The position numbers and the translations under genes are program-made. 64,000 nucleotides of DNA, from the NCBI GenBank assembly GCA_037953625.1, contig CM075651.1, forward strand, positions 135,312,501-135,376,500, written 5' to 3'. Below are positions 59,251 to 64,000 of this stretch, piece after piece; position 1 is the first letter of the stretch; each line of letters begins with the position of its first letter. The stretch comes from Crotalaria pallida. Taxonomy: Eukaryota; Streptophyta; Magnoliopsida; Fabales; Fabaceae. The notes under the pieces were generated by a model, which worked only from the letters and a program-made list of their open reading frames with translations, did not search any database and was not told the DNA's origin.

Positions 59251-60289
59251 ATGGTCGCTAGGAATGCGAACGTCTTAGAAAGGATAACTACAGTACTCGA
59301 GAATTTGGTTCAAGCCAATCCGAATCAAGGACCGGCTAAATTCAGTGGATTGGCAGAGTTCCGCAGAATGGATCCACCCAAGTTCGAAGGGGGATTCAAT
59401 CCTAATGGAGCTCAAAGGTGGCTTCAAGACCTAGAGAAAATTTTCAGAACTATAAATTGTTCTAATGCTCAAAAAGTCACCTTTGCCTTATACGTGCTTG
59501 TAGGAGAAGCCGAGAACTGGTGGGAGCAGACCAAACAGCTCTTGAAGGCTGAGCCAAGAGAGATTACTCAGAACTTGTTCAAACAAAAGTTCCTTGAGAA
59601 GTACTTCTCAGAGGACATCCGACAAGGAAAGGAGATTGAGTTCTTCGAACTCAAGCAAGGAAGCATGAGCTTGGGGGATTACGCTGCGAAATTTGAAGAA
59701 CTCATTAAATATTTCTCCTATTATCAATATAACTCACATGAGAGGTCTAAATGTGTCAAATTTCAGAATGGCCTCAGCCTTGAAAAATTAAGTTGGCTTT
59801 TGGATACTAAGGTATCCAAAGCTTTCCATTGTTAGTGAATATGTGCCAAACTTATGAGGAGGAATTAAAGGCCAAAGAGGCATATGAGAAGAGTCTACAA
59901 CCACCCAAACACTACGATCTTATAAGGGGGAAGGACAAAGAGCCACATAAAGGAGGAGAAACTTACACGTTCGATAGGGCCAAGAACGGAAATCAAAGAG
60001 GAGGAAACAATGAAGAACACACCTTAGCCAACCCTCCCCAATGCGGAACTTGCCAAAAATATCACTTTGGGGAATGATGGAAACAAAAGATTCGATGCCA
60101 CAATTGTCAGGGACTGGGGCATTATCCAAAAGAGTGCCCCAACAAGATAAAGAGGGAATCAATGCCATCAAGACTCGTGGACAAGGTGGAAGAAGGCCTA
60201 CCGCTAGAGGGGGACTACATTTTATGCATGGTAGGGAAGCATATAAGGTCGAAGATCCTACCAAAAGTCCCACCACCAACCATAACTAG
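59251..60289 (+). pseudogene. Ty3/gypsy gag remnant, copy 2
   Basis: Same gag as copy 1. It carries an extra A near 59784 that shifts the frame before the end of the gag core, but it keeps the same TAA triplet that stops copy 1. One later stop of copy 1 is absent here and another is new, so lesions continued to build up after duplication. The zinc knuckle region is still readable. Pol is missing as in copy 1. Confidence 0.85.
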
Positions 60290-60467
60290 TTCAATAAAGT
60301 CTCATCAATAGTAAAAACCCTTTTGAAGCTATGTTAACAAAAAATGGGGGAGAGCCTGTAATTAGTCCTAAGAATGTAAAGAATATTGCATAGGGATTAG
60401 AATACCTCACCCCACACCTTTTGTAGATTGAATTTCGGGGACGAAATTCAACCAAGTGGGGGAGAAT

Positions 60468-61014
60468 TGTAACATCCTGAATTTTAATATCAAAATAAAA
60501 TAAATTGTGTAGAACTTTCCAGAACCCTTTAAAATTCATGGGAAAAATAAAATAAAAATAAGAATGATAATAATCAATTGATTAGGGAAATAATTATGGC
60601 TTAAGTATTAGGAAAATGATTCAATATGTTTGGAAAATAATTTCTTAATTTCTTAAAGATTAAGAAATAAGATTGAGTTGTTGGGTTCCTTAAGCATGAT
60701 GTCAATAGTTTGATCCCTGACATGGGTATGGAAAAAGCTTTGTTGGTAGAGGCAAAACTCACTTCGGTAATCTCTACGTCTCAGAGGAGATTAGTTTATG
60801 ATTGTCAGCCGAAAAATACCCTTGGTGCATACCCAAAAATGGTTCATATTGAAATTATATTCATACCCTTAATTTAAGTTTGATAAATTTAGGAACTACT
60901 TGTCACTATTCATTGAATAGTATAGTAAGCACTTACTTCTATTTGTCCAAAATTTTATTTAAAAAAAATGCTTTTTGCCCTTTAACTCTTCTTTCGAAAG
61001 AGAGGAATGCTACA
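60468..61014 (+). mobile_element. Gypsy LTR, copy 2
   Basis: Starts TGTAACATCC after the same polypurine tract, and ends AATGCTACA, one change from the copy-1 terminus; 547 bp. It is the duplicate of 52407-52943 and not the other LTR of one element, because the flanks on both sides are shared as well. Confidence 0.6.
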
Positions 61015-61069
61015 TCTCCTTAGCAAATCAACTTAAAAATCCTAGTAATCATATATTTAAGGGACATAT

Positions 61070-62800
61070 TGTAAGATCCATGAAGAATGTTTTGATAATG
61101 ACAAAAGGTTTTGAACAAGCTACAAAAGGTTTTGAACAAGCTACAAAAGGTTTTGAACAAGCTTAAATGTGTTGATCAAGTTCAAGCTCAACAAGCAACA
61201 ACAAACATCAAGTGATGAAGAGAGAGCAAGCTCATGAAGACTTAGTTTGGTAGTTTGAGTTTTATTGTTTTATCTTTTGCCTCACAAGTCTTTTAGTTTA
61301 TGAGTTTGGGTAGCGTTTCTTAGAGGGTAGTGAATCTCTTTTGAATGCATGATTATATCATATTTTGAGTATTAACTTTGCCTAAATCAATAGGTGGCTT
61401 AAAGGTTTGAAAGAAAAGGTTTAGTTTTTGAGAATACTAGTTTTAAGTGATTTTTAATGTTAATAATCGATTAACAGATTTTGATAATCGATTAACAGTG
61501 TATTTTGAACTGATAATCGATTAACAAACTTTTGATAATCGATTATCTTGACTTTTACTCGATTAGAATTTTGAAGCCTTGTGCAAATACTCGAGTAGTA
61601 ACTTGGTTACTCGAGTAAACAGGGTCTGTAACTGTTTTAAATACATTTTTCACTTCTCAAAAGCTATTCTAAGTTGCTCCAACTTTTGGGTATTCTATAT
61701 AAACCTTTTCCTAATCATTTCTATCAACTAGAATCATTTTGATACACAATTTTACAAAGAATCAAAGCCACACTATTCTCTCTCACTCTCTCAAGATCAA
61801 AGCTTTCATTTTTACATTCTCTGATCAAGAACCTTGAATCTCTCATGTTGATATTTCATAGCTTTTGAAAGAGATTCATAGGATTGTTATTTGTTTTCAT
61901 TTGAGTTGTAATCTTTGCAAGAGGCAAGCTATCTACAACAATTGGAAGTCTTGGTTGTGAATCAAGCAAAGTTATTTGGAAGCCTTGGTGAGGCATTTCA
62001 TCAAGCACTTGGAAGCCTTGTTTTGTTAACAAGCAATTGGAAGTCTTGTAGTGAAGCAAGCATTGGAAGTCTTGTTGTGGGGTATCGGCAAGCAAAAGAG
62101 AAGAGGTTAGATTAGATATCAATAGGGTTACAAGGCAAGGGTGTGGTATCTCTTGTAGGCTAGCAAGAAGGGAGTCTTGTGAGGCATTTACTTGTAATTT
62201 GAGAAACTCTAATTCCTCATAGTGAAGAATCTCTCTTGGTTGAAGAGGGGACTGGAGTAGCTTTCAAGTGGATGAAAGTGAACCAGGATAAATCACTGTG
62301 TCGTATCTCTAAACTCTTAACTCTTTACAATTCTTGTTATTAATTGTGTTCTTGGTTGAAAACCTAGAAAAAGTGATTTTTCATAATTGATTGAATTGAA
62401 TCTTTATTGTTCAAATTGGTAAAGGGAAAAACATTTTCATAACTAGGTTAATCAATAAGAATATTGGTGTTAATCTTTTCCGCTGAATCTCTGATTATAC
62501 ATGTTGGTTGATTGATTTTCGTATTTGATTGAAAAGTGATTTTTCAATTTTGAAAGGGATTAATCGATTAACTAGTGTCATTACTCGATTAGATTGAATC
62601 AAGCATTCGGAACTAATCGATTAATAGCCTTTGCTAATCGATTAACATCAAGAGAATTTGCAAAAATCATTTGTTTTAATCGTTTTGATTTGTTTCTTGC
62701 GAAAATCTTTCAAGGTTTCTTAAACACCTATTCAACCCCCCTTCTAGGTGTTCTCCTTGTTCTTCCTAGTTATTTCACCCACCGATTGTAGGTTTTCACA
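61070..62800 (+). mobile_element. Solo LTR inserted in direct repeat copy 2, 1.73 kb
   Basis: Starts TGTAAGATCC, ends GGTTTTCACA, and is flanked by the 5-bp duplication CATAT (61065-61069 and 62801-62805). The empty site is preserved in copy 1 as GGGACATATGTC near 52991, which proves the insertion. No gag or pol is present. Inside are several TAATCGATTAAC motifs (61467-61550 and 62570-62650) and a triple 21-bp repeat. Its layout resembles LTRs of plant Ty1/copia elements, but the superfamily is not certain. Confidence 0.85.
61101..61163 (+). repeat. Three exact 21-bp tandem repeats
   Basis: Units at 61101-61121, 61122-61142 and 61143-61163, each beginning ACAAAAGGTTTTGAACAAGC, near the start of the solo LTR. 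The copies are identical. Confidence 0.95.
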
Positions 62801-64000
62801 CATATGTCATAATTTGATACTTGGCTCATCAATAACTAATCTACAAGTGACAAATATCAACAAATGTGATTAGGAGAATTGTTAGAAGGATATATCATTT
62901 TCATTGATAAATAATAGAGAAAAGACCTTTTACCTTTTATTTTTATCTTATTGAAAAATAAAAATAGAAAATGTTTTTTTAATAAAAATATAAAATAAAA
63001 TAAAAAGAGGAAGTTGCTAGGTAATTTCCCCAAAGATAAAGAAAATTTCTAGAAAGCTTCCGAAAAAAGGTCTTAAGAAGAATTCTATCTCAACTTTCAT
63101 TTCTATATAAGAAAAGCCCGTCTTTTCTCATTTTCACATTTCACGTTTCATTCTTCCATCAAAAATATAATCTTTCACCTTCTCCCTTCTCTCTTACTTT
63201 TCACTTTCCATTTCACCACAAAAAATAGGATCTCCTATCCTCTCCACCCTTCCGCTCCACACCTCACCACAGTCAACCACTATGAACCATCACAAAAAAT
63301 AACCAAAGCTAAGATAAAATTTCATTCTTGTTTATTGAGCCATAGATCTAACCCTGAACTTTAGATCTGCCATAAACAATCCTCCCAAACACTATAAGCC
63401 ACCCAAAAACCCCATTAAAAGCTCACATATCACATAAAATCATCGATCTTTGTGCGAGATATCAAATTTAAAGGTAATTCAGGCCAGATCCAACATCACC
63501 GTTGTGCTTGGTGAGAAACTATGAATTTTCATTTTCTTATTAACTTTTCTTAATTCTTCCAAAAAAAAAATATCGTGCATAGATTTTTATTGACGTGATC
63601 TAATCTACATGGTTGTCTCATTAAAGGCATCCACAACAGAGTCTGGTGGAGAGTCTTAAGTTCAAATTTTCTTCCAGACTTTCTCAAGACTATGTTAATC
63701 TTCAAAATCTGGTGGATCTGTAAAATAACTTACTCACCTTAAGACTCTGTGTGGCCTATCTTTTTTGTCTTTTCTTCCTTTTTACTTTATAATACCCTAA
63801 TAAACAAATAATAATAATTATAATAAATAAATAATAATAACAATAAATTAATAATAATAATTACAAATAATAATAATATTCTTTTTTTAAAAAATAAAAA
63901 TAATATTTTTAAATATATACTTTTTCTCTTTTATTCTTAAATATATTATCTTGTGATGGAAAAATAAATAAATAAATAAAAATACGATATTTTTATATTC

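Larger units (their letters stand above)
58251..64000 (+). repeat. Large direct repeat, copy 2 (runs off the window)
   Basis: Matches 50189-54227 in order and orientation: leader, gag, LTR and AT-rich flank. It differs by scattered substitutions, small indels and the solo LTR at 61070-62800. It still matches copy 1 at the window's last base, so its end lies outside. If the unit is a tandem duplication it should be about 8.06 kb long and the sequence beyond 64000 should resemble 54228 onward. Confidence 0.9.

Noticed and set aside
50189..64000. The two 4-kb repeats as giant LTRs of one element
   Set aside because: Copy 1 does not start with TG, no primer site follows it, and each copy contains its own gag and LTR. 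A segmental duplication explains the data better.

Overview
The window is nuclear DNA from a flowering plant, probably a eudicot and possibly a legume (the family guess is weak). It is AT-rich, has long intron-containing genes with GT-AG junctions, and carries plant-type transposons of almost every class. Four ordinary host genes, all on the + strand, could be rebuilt exon by exon with consistent reading phase: (1) an ABHD17-like alpha/beta hydrolase at 5892-9279 (6 exons, 384 aa); (2) a chloroplast-type HSP90 at 23745-30361 (19 exons, 797 aa); (3) a phage-type organellar RNA polymerase, most like the mitochondrial RPOTm group, at 36500-45111 (19 exons, 1005 aa); (4) a two-SAM-domain plus peroxiredoxin-like-2 fusion at 46684-50138 (5 exons, 418 aa). 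Two of the four encode organelle machinery (protein folding, organelle transcription) and are separated only by transposon-rich DNA; I see no evidence that they are co-regulated.

Layout. 1-5.8 kb: gene-free, with foldback elements, two SINEs and a tiny LTR element (TRIM, minus strand). 5.9-9.3 kb: the hydrolase gene. 9.5-23.4 kb: a transposon block holding a SINE and a Stowaway MITE; a 5'-truncated LINE with a 14-bp target duplication; a Mutator-type foldback with a 2.77-kb solo LTR nested in it; and a 3.98-kb PIF/Harbinger element with TTA target duplications, an intact Myb-like ORF1 and a broken transposase. A Helitron-like 3' end lies about 300 bp before the HSP90 start codon. 23.7-30.4 kb: HSP90. 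32.1-36.2 kb: a SINE, then a 3.93-kb Mutator-like element (MULE) with ~175-bp terminal inverted repeats. The MULE carries a transposase-like gene without its catalytic core and, on the opposite strand, a GRF zinc finger/membrane protein gene. Its right end lies 264 bp before the polymerase start codon. 36.5-45.1 kb: the polymerase, with a Stowaway MITE in intron 12. 46.7-50.1 kb: the SAM-peroxiredoxin-like gene.

50.2-64 kb is a large direct repeat. A ~4-kb segment holding a dead, pol-less Ty3/gypsy gag and an LTR occurs at 50189 and again at 58251, offset about 8.06 kb, and runs to the window end. Both gag copies share the same in-frame stop, so the element was dead before the duplication. 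Only the second copy has taken a later 1.73-kb solo LTR insertion (5-bp target duplication CATAT). Between the copies are a 129-bp foldback, a diverged third copy of part of the unit, an LTR fragment in reverse orientation and a striking cluster of nested inverted repeats with a perfect 36-bp stem.

No tRNA or rRNA genes, CRISPR arrays or prokaryotic features were seen. All splice sites are read by eye from GT/AG signals, phase and family conservation; none has transcript support here.
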